Assembly (NCBI GenBank): GCA_029255685.2
Contig: CM055311.2
Coordinates: forward strand, 6,639,031-6,703,030
Source of the DNA: Silene conica
Lineage: Eukaryota; Streptophyta; Magnoliopsida; Caryophyllales; Caryophyllaceae
Length of the DNA stretch: 64,000 bases
Direction: 5' to 3'
Shown here one piece after another: positions 30,647-41,956 of this stretch (its first letter is position 1; each line of letters starts with the position of its first letter). Under the pieces are notes generated by a model. That model searched no databases and was not told the origin of the DNA. It saw nothing but the letters and a program-made list of their open reading frames with translations. The translations under genes were made by a program, and so were the position numbers.

Positions 30647-31931
30647 TGTAACACCCCCATTTATTTAAGAGCCTTTAGCAAGACATTCTCAAATGAATAG
30701 GACTGTTACCATCTCGGAATATCCGAGGTAGTGAATAACAAGGTAAACAAACCAAAGGTAATTTAAATAAATACTGATTAAATTTGAACTTGGTATTACA
30801 ACAATTACGAGTTCCAAACTTGATAAAAGAAAGTACAACTGACGATATCTAAATGTGATCTAACTCTAAGTAGGTCCATGCCATGTCTCTCTCCATGCCC
30901 AAACTCCTAGTCCATCTGTCACTGACCTGTAAAATCTACTCCCCATTCCGGATCATCGTAGGTGTACACGAATACACAGGGTCAACCGCGAGGTTGAGTA
31001 GAAAGGTAAATAAGACAACAATATAATATACTCCGCACCGATCCAACGCCAAATAAACTCCGCACCGATCACAAGACCCAATATACTCCACACCATATCA
31101 CAGACCCTTTATCTCTGCACCGAACACAGACCCTTTATCTCCGCACCAAACACAGACCCTTTATCTCCGCACCAAACACAGACCCTTTATCTCCGCACCA
31201 AACACAGACCCTTTATCTCCGCACCATATCGTATCACAGAATTATATATCACAATATACCAATCATATAACAATACAGATGAACATAGTTAATATCAACC
31301 AATAAACAGATTACACATCTCATATATGTAGTATTCCCCTACCTCGAATTGCAGAATGACAATCGAACAACCGCTAGCAATGTTCCACCTCGAATTCCGT
31401 TCCTATAATTGTTATTACTTAATATCAAAAGTTGTTCATACAACCAACATAACTAACTGAATCACTTGGTCATGTTCATTCACATGTCAACTATAAACCT
31501 ACTAATTATAGCATACAATCCACCCATCAATAAATAACATACTTATACACTTCCAATATTAATGTGAATTACACAATAACAATAATACAATTAATATTGA
31601 TCATAACATACTCTCATGGACATGTCATCATCATTACTAGTTATAAACTTAATAATTATAACGTAATTCAAACATTGACTATTACGACATCAACACAACA
31701 ACAATATAAATAACCATAAGTTACTAATTATTAGAAACCTTCCATAAATGGAAATTTTCCATAAATAGAACCTTCCCAAAATAGAAACTTCATAACTCAT
31801 AAATTTCCCGACTCACCAACTTTGACTAACATGAACGAACATCCAATGATATTGTTATTACTACTAATAATACCAAACATAACAATGACAATAATGTTAT
31901 TAAGAGTTACTAAAACAATAAGAACAACAAC

Positions 31932-31974
<43 letters not shown>

Positions 31975-33239
31975 TTAATAATGATATAGTATTAAATTAA
32001 TAATTATACAATCAGAACACGTAACAATTACAAAACCCACGAACAACTCCAACATTCCGCGAACACCGAAACAGACCGTGACCAGCCTGTGCAAACACCC
32101 TGTCTGACCCCCACAACAGCCCCTGACCTCGCCCCTGACACCACCAGGCTCGCCTCTGAGCCACGGTGGTTCCAGGGGAGGGGTCCTTGGCCGTCGACTT
32201 ACCCAGCCACCACTAGACAACCGCTTTCAAACTCGCCCCACGAAACTGCTCTGTTTTAACGGGTCAGACCCTCAAAACGAAACTCACTAAAACACAACCA
32301 CCACACACCACAAACCACCGTGACAGCCACCATATCGACACCCTAACTACCCTCTCCATGACAACCCAACACACATACGAAAACATAAGCAGGTTAGTAA
32401 ACGATTCTAGGTACAAACACGACTGTTCAAAACGCTAATTGAAAAGATAAAAGGAACGACTCTGACACTGCAGTAAAACACCCCCCCTTCGACGGTCAAC
32501 GGAGGTTAAAGACAACCTATCTAGGGTCCATACACGACTACCATACATCCATGATCAAAATCACATAACGAAATAGATTATAACGTGATGATACCAACTC
32601 AGAAACACGACTTAAACGAGACACAAAACTGTAAAAAAAACAGAAAATGAAGGTGAGAGTACCCTCTTGTAGGTGTAAACGAACCACCGTCGGCCTCCCC
32701 AAACCACCGTGCAACCTTCTCTCCTTAGGCTATGATCTGGCGGCAGGCTGTGTTGTGATTTTGTGGGTGTTGCTTAGGTCAGAACTAGGGTTGTGAGTTG
32801 CTTAATATATGACGGCAGAGTATAGGTTGGTGTTTGTGTTATGTTGTGTTTTACAAATAGGGTTTAGGGTTGAGTATGTAAACCGTGGTCATAAGGTGGA
32901 GGGTAGGGTTTGTTGTGGTACATGGGTCGGATGTGGGTACTTGACCCGTATTCAAAATACGTTTACTACTACTAAACAACCCCGCTCAAAGCCTAAGTAT
33001 ACAACGTAGAATTATTATAACTTAGTCGATAAACTTACAATAGCAGTTAGCATAACACGATTATACATATAGCACCTATAATATTAAGTCTCAGGTTAAT
33101 ATAATATTAATTCCCGAGTCTTAAAAATATATGTGAGGCGTTACATATTCAATAAATTAATTATCGAATACTAATGTTCAAATATGATCAAAACGTCAGT
33201 ATAAACAGTAAAAGACATACTAAAATACGGAGTATTACA
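30647..33239 (-). mobile_element. Solo LTR related to LTR-B
   Basis: It starts TGTAACACCCCCATTTATTT and ends CGGAGTATTACA, with a 5-bp target duplication CACGG on each side (30642-30646 and 33240-33244). Its start resembles the LTR-B start (GAGCCTTTAGCAAGACAT, CATCTCGGAATATCCGAGGT). It is 2593 bp with no internal region or partner LTR nearby, so it is a solo LTR left by recombination. It contains a CTCCGCACC tandem array (31030-31230) and an (AAT)n microsatellite. The short ORFs inside are not supported. Confidence 0.9.
31932..31974. repeat. (AAT)n microsatellite
   Basis: About 14 AAT units in a row, inside the solo LTR. Confidence 0.95.
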
Positions 33240-33244
33240 CACGG

Positions 33245-33825
33245 TATGATAGTCGTTGCCTTAGAAGCTTAAGCGCCCTCGACACGGTGCTGTCCAACTG
33301 AGAATGACACTCCCCAAGGTATACACAACTCTCCTCCGAATTGCACCCAAAAGCAAGAGTAGGAACTCGAATGTAATGCTCAGATTTTCATAAGGAACAG
33401 AAGAGAGAAAGAGAGGATTTAGAGAATGAATTGAGTGATTTGCAAACAGAAATTCATCTTATTTATAGTTAGAAATCGAAATCTGAAAAAATGAACGAAT
33501 TAAAGGCGTTGCAATTTTCAATTAGTCTCCGGCAGAAAACGAGAGAAGAACAGTGTGAAAACTTTGAAACTTCTGAAAACGAAGTTGCTGTTTTCCAATG
33601 CGTAGACTGTGCAAAAAGTAAGACGAGCAAAAAGGTTTCAGTCGTATCATATTCAATCATCGAGGATCTCAAGTGTTTTCATAAGCATTTTATAATGCCT
33701 AAAACAAACTATATAATACAAATGTTTGTCAAATTCCCCACTTTTCTTCTATTTCTCTCTTATTTTCTCATTTCTTGTGCCAATTTGATTCATGCTCACC
33801 ACAAAGTAAAGATATAAAAGATGTT
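33245..33825 (-). mobile_element. LTR remnant of the decayed copia element
   Basis: Minus-strand sequence has a TATA box (TATAAATA, plus positions 33463-33470), followed by a CT-rich stretch (AATCCTCTCTTTCTCTCTTC) and a U5-like part that runs to the CACGG target duplication. Removing the solo LTR places this directly upstream of the gag leader, as expected for a 5' LTR. The outer boundary is unclear. The plus-strand ORF at 33491-33817 has no homology that I recognise and is probably chance. Confidence 0.55.
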
Positions 33826-34320
33826 AATAAATCAAATGGAATAATTTGGTGAAAATAAACAATTTTTTTCATTAATTTGTGTTTGCTAGAAATGTGCTAG
33901 AATTGTTACCAATTCATTTTCTTTTATAGGTGGAATGTTTTCGTAACAGTAGAATATAAAAAGTTTAGCACTAAATTATTATTATTAAGTGTAATATACA
34001 AATGTAAGTTTAAATAAGATAAGTAATTAAGTCTATTTAATACTACTTTGCCTATTCATTTTCTATTTTTTTTTTATAAACAATAATAAAAAATTGGTCA
34101 AACATTTAAATGTAGTGGGTGACATGTTATTAAGTAACTATTAAATCTAGGCTTTTTATTTACTTTGTCTTTTTATTTTCTATTTTTACTTTTTTTTTTA
34201 AATAAAAAAAAATCTAGCATGTCAATATAGTGCGTCACGTGTCATTCTAGTATGTCAATATAATTCGCCACGTGTCATTCTAATACTACTCAATTTAGGC
34301 TTTTTATATTATTATATAGA
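33826..34320 (-). mobile_element. Helitron 5' end fragment
   Basis: The minus strand starts TCTATATAATAATATAAAAAG at 34320, preceded by A, like the 18835-22735 Helitron. The rest resembles that element near 21960-22120 (TTAATAAATCAAATG(G)AATAAT, GTGAAAATAAACAA). No 3' hairpin end was found, so it is probably truncated at the left. CACGTGTCATTCTA is repeated within it. Confidence 0.68.
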
Positions 34321-34511
34321 TATAGATTTGGACTTTGGAAAATCCAAACTTTTGTCATTCTAAATGCTCCACTCTTGCATGGAAAATGATATTAGCGTAG
34401 AAACATTATGAAAAGCATTAGCCCGTAAACCTCAAAACAAATCACCAACTTAGCTTTAAGAAAAGCATCTGCCTATAAGCAAGAAAAACTCATCGATTGC
34501 TATTTTCTATA

Positions 34512-34704
34512 TAGTAAGTCTTGTTGCGACGGGTCGTCATTTGTGACGGATATTTTGTGAGATAAAATGAGTAGAAAATGAGTTAGTGGAGAAAGGAGAC
34601 CACATGAATAATGTTAGAGAGAGAAAAAGTGGTTATTTTGTGAAAGGAAACGGTATCCGTCACAAGCTTGCGACGGATAGTGCCATTGCAAATAAGAATC
34701 TGTG
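34512..34704. mobile_element. MITE-like element, copy 1
   Basis: A short element starting TAGTAAGTCTTG and ending CAAATAAGAATCTGTG, with internal words GTGACGGATATTTTGTGAGA and CCGTCACAAGCTTGCGACGG. It is about 80 percent like the next element by eye. No coding frame. Superfamily not determined. Confidence 0.7.
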
Positions 34705-34790
34705 TTTTCTATAATCTATTTATAAGATTCCCATTGCACGTTACGTGCTAATCCCTGTCAGAAATTTTGTCCCCTCGGATATATAAAATT

Positions 34791-34986
34791 TAGTAAGTCT
34801 TGCTTGCGACGGATAACCATTTGTGACAGATATTTTGTAAGATAAAATGGATAGAAAATGAGTTAGTGGAGAAAGAAGACCATATGAATAGTGTTGGAGA
34901 GAGAGAAAAAGTGGGTATTTTGTGAGAGAAAACGGTATCCGTCATAAGCTTGCGACGGATAGTGCCGTTGCAAATAAGAATTTGTG
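34791..34986. mobile_element. MITE-like element, copy 2
   Basis: The same structure as 34512-34704 (start TAGTAAGTCTTGCTTGCGAC, end CAAATAAGAATTTGTG), in the same orientation 86 bp away. The shared words GAAAATGAGTTAGTGGAGAA and ACGGTATCCGTCA show common origin. Confidence 0.7.
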
Positions 34987-35068
34987 ATAAAATTTTATTG
35001 AAGATGAGCATTATTTGTTACTCGTATAAGCTAAAAATATATAGAGTATAATACACTTTTTTATAATA

Positions 35069-35361
35069 CTCCCTCCTATTCTGAATAACTGTCACATTTG
35101 CCGTTTTCGTCTAGTCACGTAAATGTCACATATTACATTTTTGGACATTGTTTATACTTATTTTATTACTTTAACCCACAATAATACCACACCTTCCCCA
35201 CAACACTACTTATTTTAATCACCTCTACTCACAATAATAATCAATAATACATTCCCTCTCTCTAATCTTCCCACCCCACACATTATTTTACATTAAACAA
35301 ATGTATTCCTTAATTCCCGTACCCAACCCGAAATGGGACAGTTATTGGAAATAGGAGGGAG
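35069..35361. mobile_element. Stowaway-like MITE
   Basis: Terminal inverted repeats CTCCCTCCTATTC and GAATAGGAGGGAG-type (GGAAATAGGAGGGAG at the right), flanked by TA on each side (35067-35068 and 35362-35363). It is 293 bp with no coding capacity, as in Stowaway elements mobilised by Tc1/mariner transposases. Confidence 0.88.
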
Positions 35362-35677
35362 TATGTAAGTGACATTATTTATGAGCTATTTTCTTTTTTC
35401 CTCACTTTCCTTATTGTGAGAGGAGCATTATCCTATCCAGCTTGTCACGGATAGTGTCCGTCACAAGTTAAACGCTTTGCCTCTGGAAAGACCGTACCCG
35501 TTATACCTAAACCTTTTATAATATTCTATTTGGTGAATTTGCATTAGGTGTAAAGAGGACGGCTCTTTCGGAGGACACAAAAGTTTTTTTCCGTTTCATT
35601 GATTTAACATATTGAGGGTAATGTCGCAATGACGAACAAACAAACAAAACATTAATAAAACATGTAAATTATATTTA

Positions 35678-35992
35678 GGGGTTGTTTGGTCGACACCTTA
35701 AAAACACATGAATTGCAAAATCACATGATTTACAAAAATATGTCTTGTTTGGTTGACATGTTTTTTGGAAAATGGAGGAATTAGAAGTTCATAGAAACTT
35801 CCAATGCCTACATGACGTAGGAATTGACTTACCTACCCCTCCCTTGGTCATTGAAAATTCCCATGGAATTTAATTTCTACATGGGCAACCAAACACCTTT
35901 ATCAAATTTACCCGAATTTGATGCTGGAACTTAATTCCTATGAAATTGAAGTTCCTAGGCAAATTAAGTTCCTTGATCAACCAAACGACTTC
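35678..35992. mobile_element. Tourist/Harbinger-like MITE
   Basis: It starts GGGGTTGTTTGGT and ends ACCAAACGACTTC, imperfect terminal inverted repeats, flanked by TTA on both sides (35675-35677 and 35993-35995). It is 315 bp. The 3-bp TTA duplication is typical of PIF/Harbinger-mobilised MITEs. Confidence 0.82.
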
Positions 35993-36679
35993 TTAGTCTA
36001 TATTTTAAGTAACATTTTCAATGTAATCTTTTAGTTCAAGTTATTATCCAAGTTACTCTGTTCTTCATTCCAAGTTCATAAGCATTTCGATTACGGTAAT
36101 CCTAATTTCACTTGACGTTATTACCTTAGAATTTTGTTATTAACAATTTTGTTATTTACATTATTAAGCATTTTGATATCATTTGTTATAATTTATTATG
36201 TGTTACAATTTATATTTTAGCATTTCATTTACCAACAAGAGTGAGTAGTTTCTTATTGTCTACGGAAAACGGGAGTCATTCATGAATTTATAATTCATAA
36301 GTTGCCTTAGATATATTTTAGTATTGCTTATATGTTTCTAATCGCATGTTCGTAATGTTTTGTTACCCTTAGTGTATTAATCACAAACTTTGACTAAATG
36401 TGTTAATTCATTTTATAAGTCGACAAGCACATATATGAATTAGAATAATATAAACAAGTGTTACTAGCACGATTAAGCAAAAGTCGAGAGGCAGTTAGAA
36501 TCCGGTCTATGGTTCACAATGATATCGAGAGGTGATTATCTTTAAACTTAAACATTTAGCAATGCTATACATTTTCTATCTTAATATTTACTTTTATAAT
36601 TCTCTGGTTATTTGACGCGAATCCCTAAGATCTCTTTAATATATTGTTTACATCTTTCTAATTTGTTTTCTATCAAACT
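35993..36679. other. Gene-free stretch
   Basis: AT-rich DNA between the MITE and the Sirevirus LTR. I see no ORF, repeat or structure worth naming. Confidence 0.5.
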
Positions 36680-37829
36680 GAAGGGTTTGGATACCGAGTA
36701 CCTAAGAGGGGGAGGAGGTGAATTAGGTACTACTTAAAAATTTTAACTTAATAAAGTTGGTTTAATTAAATTAACTAACGATTAAAGACAAAGAGACAGA
36801 AGAAAGCAACGATTTCGTTGACTGTTGAGTTCATCTAGCAAGTGAAGTAATGCTACTGTATGAAAGTAACAGATCTAGAAATCGTTGACTGAAACGGAAT
36901 GGAAAAGAAAATAAAAGACTGATTAACTAAACCGAAAAGAGAAGAACGCAACGGTTTTGAATTGGTTCGGCCAGAACTCTAACGGCCTACGTCCAATCTT
37001 CTTTTATTGAATAGTTAAGTAATCTACTCCGAAAACTTAAAAACAAATTACAATAAAAGGACCAACAACCTACTCCGGTTGCGACTCTTAGTTCTTTTGA
37101 CCACAATGTCTAAGAACTCCAAACTAACAAACTAGTATAGATTACACGATCAAGTTTTCCTCAAACTGATTCTTAAATGAATTGAGGAGGAACAACTTAT
37201 TGATCAATCATAACTAGATAGCAAATCATAAACAGAAGTAACGATTAAACAGACTGTTTACACTTGAAGACTTTATGAAAACTTTGCAAAACCAGTTAAA
37301 AGAAATGAAGCTTTGAAGAGAGAATTTTGCAAAGGAAGATTTATTGTTCTGGAAGTCTTAGTAATAAATGAGGATGAAGTACTTCTTTTATAGTGAAAAT
37401 ATTGGATAAAGACTTTTGGGTAAAACCCACAAAGTACACTTTAGATGGCTATTTTCCAAAGGACAAAAGGAGTGTGTACTTCTTTGCTTTTAAGAAATCC
37501 TTTCTTTGCTTTTAAAATCTCCTTTAATCAGAAAAAGAGATTTTATGGGCTTTGTAAAATCAGAGGCATAAAGCAAGTTTTATTGTAAGATTGCAAAACT
37601 GGTTTTCGAAATGATAAAGCTTCAAGTGTACGATTGCACGGGGCAACGATTTGTGTAACTGTTACTTACGTTATATGAGTTGTTATCTTTACAAAACAAC
37701 GACACTTAGAGATTTCTTTTGACAACGGAATATCAATGCTCTCTTGATTATGAACTTTCGAACCTGAAATGGAAACTTGAAAACACAATTAAATTGGGCT
37801 TGTCATCATCAACAAATTGTATCCTAACA
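36680..37829 (-). mobile_element. Sirevirus-type Ty1/copia 3' LTR (approximate left end)
   Basis: On the minus strand it starts TGTTAGGATACAATTTG at 37829, directly after a purine tract. A TATA box (CTATAAAAG on the minus strand, plus about 37388-37396) lies inside. The far end, near 36680-36690, contains GGTTTGGATACC, an imperfect match to the start, and GAGTACCTAAGAGGGGGAGG. The exact left end and a target duplication could not be fixed. Confidence 0.7.
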
Positions 37830-37842
37830 AATTCCCCCTTTG
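37830..37842 (-). promoter_or_regulatory. Polypurine tract of the Sirevirus element
   Basis: Minus-strand CATCATCAAAGGGGGAATT abuts the LTR. A second copy of the theme (TTAAGGGGGAACG) lies 40-50 bp further in. Several polypurine tracts with GTCATCATCAAAGGGGG are characteristic of Sireviruses. Confidence 0.82.
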
Positions 37843-38371
37843 ATGATGACAAGCCAAATAAAACAATAATTTCCACTACGTTCCCCCTTAATAGGTTATA
37901 GTTCATGCATGGTTACGAAAAAACAAAGGATTGCAAATTAGTTAACATACTAAAGAAACCAATGCCACAACTTAATGAATTACTTGGTGTTTAATTGACT
38001 TAATTATTGCTTTGATGATTAAATTATTGTTGATTTACTTTTACCCTCTTGGCATCGTCAAATGAATAAGCAAACACAAGCATAAACTATCATTAGGCAA
38101 AAGAAATTAACAGAGAAAAAATAGCACATGTGAAAAATGATGAGACCGGCATCAAGAAGAAGCAAACAATAAGAAACAACTGTAGTTGATTAAAATAGTC
38201 TGAACAAATTAGCACCGCATAATAGATAAAGTTTAAATACTACTACCACCGTCGAAAGCAAAAAGAAACCGAGTTAACTGATACGGGACATGGGGCAGGG
38301 ACGGGTTCGTTGGTTCACAAAAGAAGGCAAAAAGGGGCATTAAAACAGGTATGGACTGGGTAAAGCACAGA

Positions 38372-40213
38372 TCAATGGGATGAATCCTGATCATCATCAC
38401 TCTCTTCCGACTCATCATCAGCAACATCGTCTTCCTCCTTATTCTGCAGCAACCGAGATATGACATCGACCTCACCCTTGAGAAGGTCAACCGAATTCTG
38501 GAGATTCTCAACATCGGACTTGATATCCGGGAGACACGAATTTTCAGCGCAAAGAGCCTTTATCTCGGCCAACTCACGTTTAACCTCACTCAGTTCCGAG
38601 AGATTGGATTTCACGGCAGCCAGTTCAGCCATGAGATGTTCCATTTGAGAATTTGGTCCCGGTGTGAGAATTGTAGTGGATGACCCGGGTAAAGGACTGT
38701 GGCCTTTTCGGGAGGTGATGGTGAGGAGTTGGCCATCCTTGGGTTTAATCAACATTTTTCCCAGATTTCCAGTTGACATCCTGTCAAACATCCCTTGATA
38801 TCCCACGGTTGCTTTAAGCAGCACATTTTTGGCGCGGAGCATACACGACAGCCAAATGGCGAATGTGAGTTTAATTTTTTTGGAGGTATTGCTCTTAACC
38901 TTCTTCTCAGTTTTGGCGAGTATTTTAAAAATAAGGGATGAAAGATTAATTTGCTTGTGGGTCAGGAGATGGTACACCGGATATTGTTGGGCGATGGTCA
39001 TTTTCGCACGGTCACCGGATGGATACACTGTTCTGCAGAGAGGGTTAAGAAGGAGTTTGGGAAGGGGGGTTAATTGACTGGGGTAAACAGTGGTGGCTTC
39101 TTGAGTGGCAGGGTTGAGTGACTGGGCGATTTCAAGTGGCGCGGCATATGGGACTGTTGGCCATGTTGTTTTGTCGGGAATAAGGTCGTAACCTTCATTG
39201 ACAACACCCAGAATTTCAGCAAGTTCAGTAGTGGAGAGGGAAATGGTTTTACCATTGATTTTGGCAGTAAGGGATGATCGATTGTCGGCAACATGAAAAG
39301 TTGCAAAAAACTGAAGTATTTCAAAGATGAACACAGGGGCTTCAAGATTAACCAAATTTTCCCAACCTTGGGCATGAAGACATTCCCCAAACGAAGCAAA
39401 AGCCGGATCAGAACTGATCCACGAGGTAGAGTAAACCCGTGGAGTGTGGATCGAGTTGATTTGGATGAGACGAAGACAGGTTCGTTTAACAGTGACGGGT
39501 AATGGGGAGCTCTCAATAGTAGCAGAAATTGAATTGGGATTCCATTTTTTTGTCAGTGGAACTATTGCCTGGGGACCAAGGTATTCGGTGGAGGAGGATT
39601 TTTTTTATACTTTTATGCTTGGTGCGTTTCTTAGGAGGTACTGTTGCAGACTCTTGTTCAGATGTAGCTGGTGTAACGGTAGTGTGGGCCTGGGCATCAC
39701 AGACTGGATTTTTTTTCTTTTGGGTCGTCGAAAACCTGGGTTACATTCTAGATGTTTTTCTCAGAAACAGTGTCATTGGGAGGGACAGGGTTAGAAACGT
39801 TTTCCGGATTTCCCATCGTCTCAGTTTCGGGTTGCGGTTGAGGTTCAGAACGAGGACTTGCACAGTAGAAGGAGTACCGGAGTGATGGATGTGAGATAGG
39901 ATGAGACCGGAGGAGATGTCGTTGTCGTCGATGATGACCGTAGCACCGATGGTGTTGGATTTGATTTTAAGAGTACCAAAGCGGGTTCGTTTGCGGGCAA
40001 AAGATACGGTTTCAGGCTTTTCTAGGGATTCGGTGTCAGTTTCGGGTAGGGGTTGTGAAGGAGAGAGAGATTGAATGGGTTTTGGTTCTGGGTTAGGACG
40101 GTTGAGGCCTTGAGGGAGGTTGAAGATGAAGTGGGTTGTGTGGAAGGTGATTTGGTGGAGTCCATGGAGGCTAATGGAATGGGAAGTTTAGTGTTGAGGG
40201 AAGTTTTTACCAT
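38372..40213 (-). pseudogene. Env-like / plant transposon ORF downstream of pol in a Sirevirus, frameshifted
   Basis: The longest intact piece (38372-39355, 327 aa) continues upstream in the same frame without a stop to about 39605 (through YSTSWISSDPAFASFGEC and GPQAIVPLTKKWNPNSISA), where a run of A breaks the frame. A Ser/Thr/Pro-rich N-terminal piece starts at 40213 (MVKTSLNTKLPIPLASMD). The central part resembles the so-called putative plant transposon protein domain. The C-terminal part is a heptad-rich coiled coil (SELSEVKRELAEIKAL) and ends in an acidic tail. Its place between pol and the 3' LTR is that of the extra ORF of SIRE1-type Sireviruses, once proposed to be envelope-like. With frameshifts and a truncated element it is not functional. 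Confidence 0.75.
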
Positions 40214-40679
40214 GGTAAAATAGAAGGTAATTATGGGAATTTGAAAAGGGTTGACTGGGAATTGGAAAGGGAGTTTGAATGGGTAAGTTTACACGGTGAA
40301 GGTAATTTTGGGAGAGGGGGGAGGTATGGTAGTAAATGTGATTAGGTTTGATTTAATGGGTAGGTGGAATAAGAGAAGGGGAAGAGGACACGTGGGAAAG
40401 GTTAACAGGGTGAGGGGGGAGGTTATGACGTCATGTAAAGGTGACGTGAGCAAGTAGGTTGAGTGGGGTGTTGTACAAGTATTAGTTAACTCAGTTTGAA
40501 GAAACGCAGTGATAATAATACGTAAACAATATATCATGTGATAGGTCGGTTAATCATTTAACGCATAGACAATTTTTAAAACCGAAAATAACTAGTGACA
40601 TGAATGACGCGTCTAGTTTGTACAAGAATTCACACTCGCCAGTCATACGAGAGAAAAATTAAACCCACGAATAAAATAA
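40214..40679. other. Gene-free spacer between pol and the env-like ORF
   Basis: Sirevirus internal sequence, about 470 bp. The minus-strand ORF at 40289-40537 is Ser/Thr/Pro-rich low-complexity and could be a further remnant; I see nothing else. Confidence 0.4.
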
Positions 40680-40860
40680 TCACAAGCAATTAATCAAGCC
40701 AATTTCTAACCGGAGTTTTTCAAATTGTTCACGGGCAAGAGGTTTCGTAAATATGTCGGCTATTTGATCCTCCGTTTTGCAAAAAATAAGTTTCACATGC
40801 CCTTTTTCAACATGATCACAAATAAAGTGATGGCGAATTTCAATATGTTTGGTTCGTGAA
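40680..40860 (-). pseudogene. 3' end of Ty1/copia pol (RNase H)
   Basis: The minus strand reads [20 protein letters not shown], then [19 protein letters not shown], the standard C-terminal end of copia RNase H. It is cut at 40863 by an LTR-A insertion, leaving about 60 codons. It lies upstream of the env-like ORF and 3' LTR on the same strand, as in an intact Sirevirus. Confidence 0.9.
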
Positions 40861-40863
40861 TGT

Positions 40864-41956
40864 TGTAAAACCCCTCGCGAAAGCGAAAATATAAAACACA
40901 CAAAGTACTAAAAATGCGGCGGAATTTAAACTTTTTAAACATAAACATCATGCGAGGTGAAATAAAAATGAAACTGGAAACTGAAACTGATATAAACAAA
41001 ATAGATAAGTATAACAGTTCTAAGCACGAAAACCAAATATATACAAAGCCTGGGATGGAACATCCCTACAGGCACCAAAACATGAAATGTATCAAAAACT
41101 AAGAGTCTAGCTAATCGATGAAGTGTGAGTCATATGATGAAAGGATCATCACTCGCTAGCTCTCAAGTGAACCCCGTCCAATCCTGCATGTACCTACATA
41201 CATGAAAACATGTACGCCACAATCAGTGGGGAGTGACTAGAGTTCCCCTAGCCACCTTTTGTAACGACACGTAACAAGCAATACAAACAGAATACTCCAA
41301 CATATATAAACATGTGAAGTATAACAATATCTCAACAACTGATCATCAACTATCATGCAGTTACTAATGCACGGCTCTCAACCAACTTCATAAACCGTTA
41401 GGAAGGAGAGTCGGTTTCCCTACTGGTTACCCAGTCGGGGGGTCTTTCAGTCCAACTATTTATGAAACAGATCAAAGAGTCATCCAATGCCTTGGATGAA
41501 CAAACTATAACTCAAGTAATACAATCATTAACTTCATCATGCATATCTGACACTGTACCAATCTCAAGGCAAGCAGATATAAAACATCAAGTAAAAAGGT
41601 CCAGCGGTCAACTTAAGACATAACCTGAATACTAACACACTTTCACAATCAAGAAATCAGAGGCCAACTTAAGGCATAGACCAAGGTATCAATACACACT
41701 AGCAATGGGTCCAGAGGTGAACTTAACACATATCCCACTACCAAACAATGTCGGGTCCAGAGGTGAACTTAACACATATCCCAACATGCAATTCAAGTAA
41801 AGGGTCCAGAGGTGAACTTAACACACATCCCAATGCTACAAACAAGTATTGGGTCCAGAGGTGAACTTAACACATATCCCAATACACAGCTATCGCACAC
41901 CGGGTCCAGAGGTGAACTGAACACATATCCCGTGTACGACAACCGATCACGTGTCA
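40864..41956 (-). mobile_element. LTR-A-type LTR, outermost copy, left part
   Basis: It starts TGTAAAACCCCTCGCGAAAG inside the copia RNase H gene and runs to the LTR-B insertion at 41957. It resumes at 63639 and runs off the window. It belongs to the LTR-A group but is a diverged subfamily: its hairpin array uses the core AGAGGTGAACTTAACACAT where others use AGAGGCGAAAACTCAACGCAT. The first five bases of a target duplication would be AATGT (40859-40863). Whether it is a solo LTR or part of a full element cannot be seen. Confidence 0.88.
41591..41943. repeat. Hairpin array, units 1-7, outermost LTR-A
   Basis: Seven units of about 50 bp. Each has a variable outer arm, CAG(A/C)G, an inner triplet, AACTTAA, the complementary triplet, AT and the matching outer arm (for example GTATTGGG ... 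CCCAATAC). Inner triplet pairs here are GTC/GAC (unit 1), GCC/GGC (unit 2) and GTG/CAC (units 3-7). Units 8-10 lie at 63639-63790, after the nested element. Confidence 0.9.

Noticed and set aside
33491..33817. 108-aa plus-strand ORF with a hydrophobic C-terminal stretch
   Set aside because: It overlaps a copia LTR promoter region, has no paralogue or recognised motif, and its composition matches the flanks.
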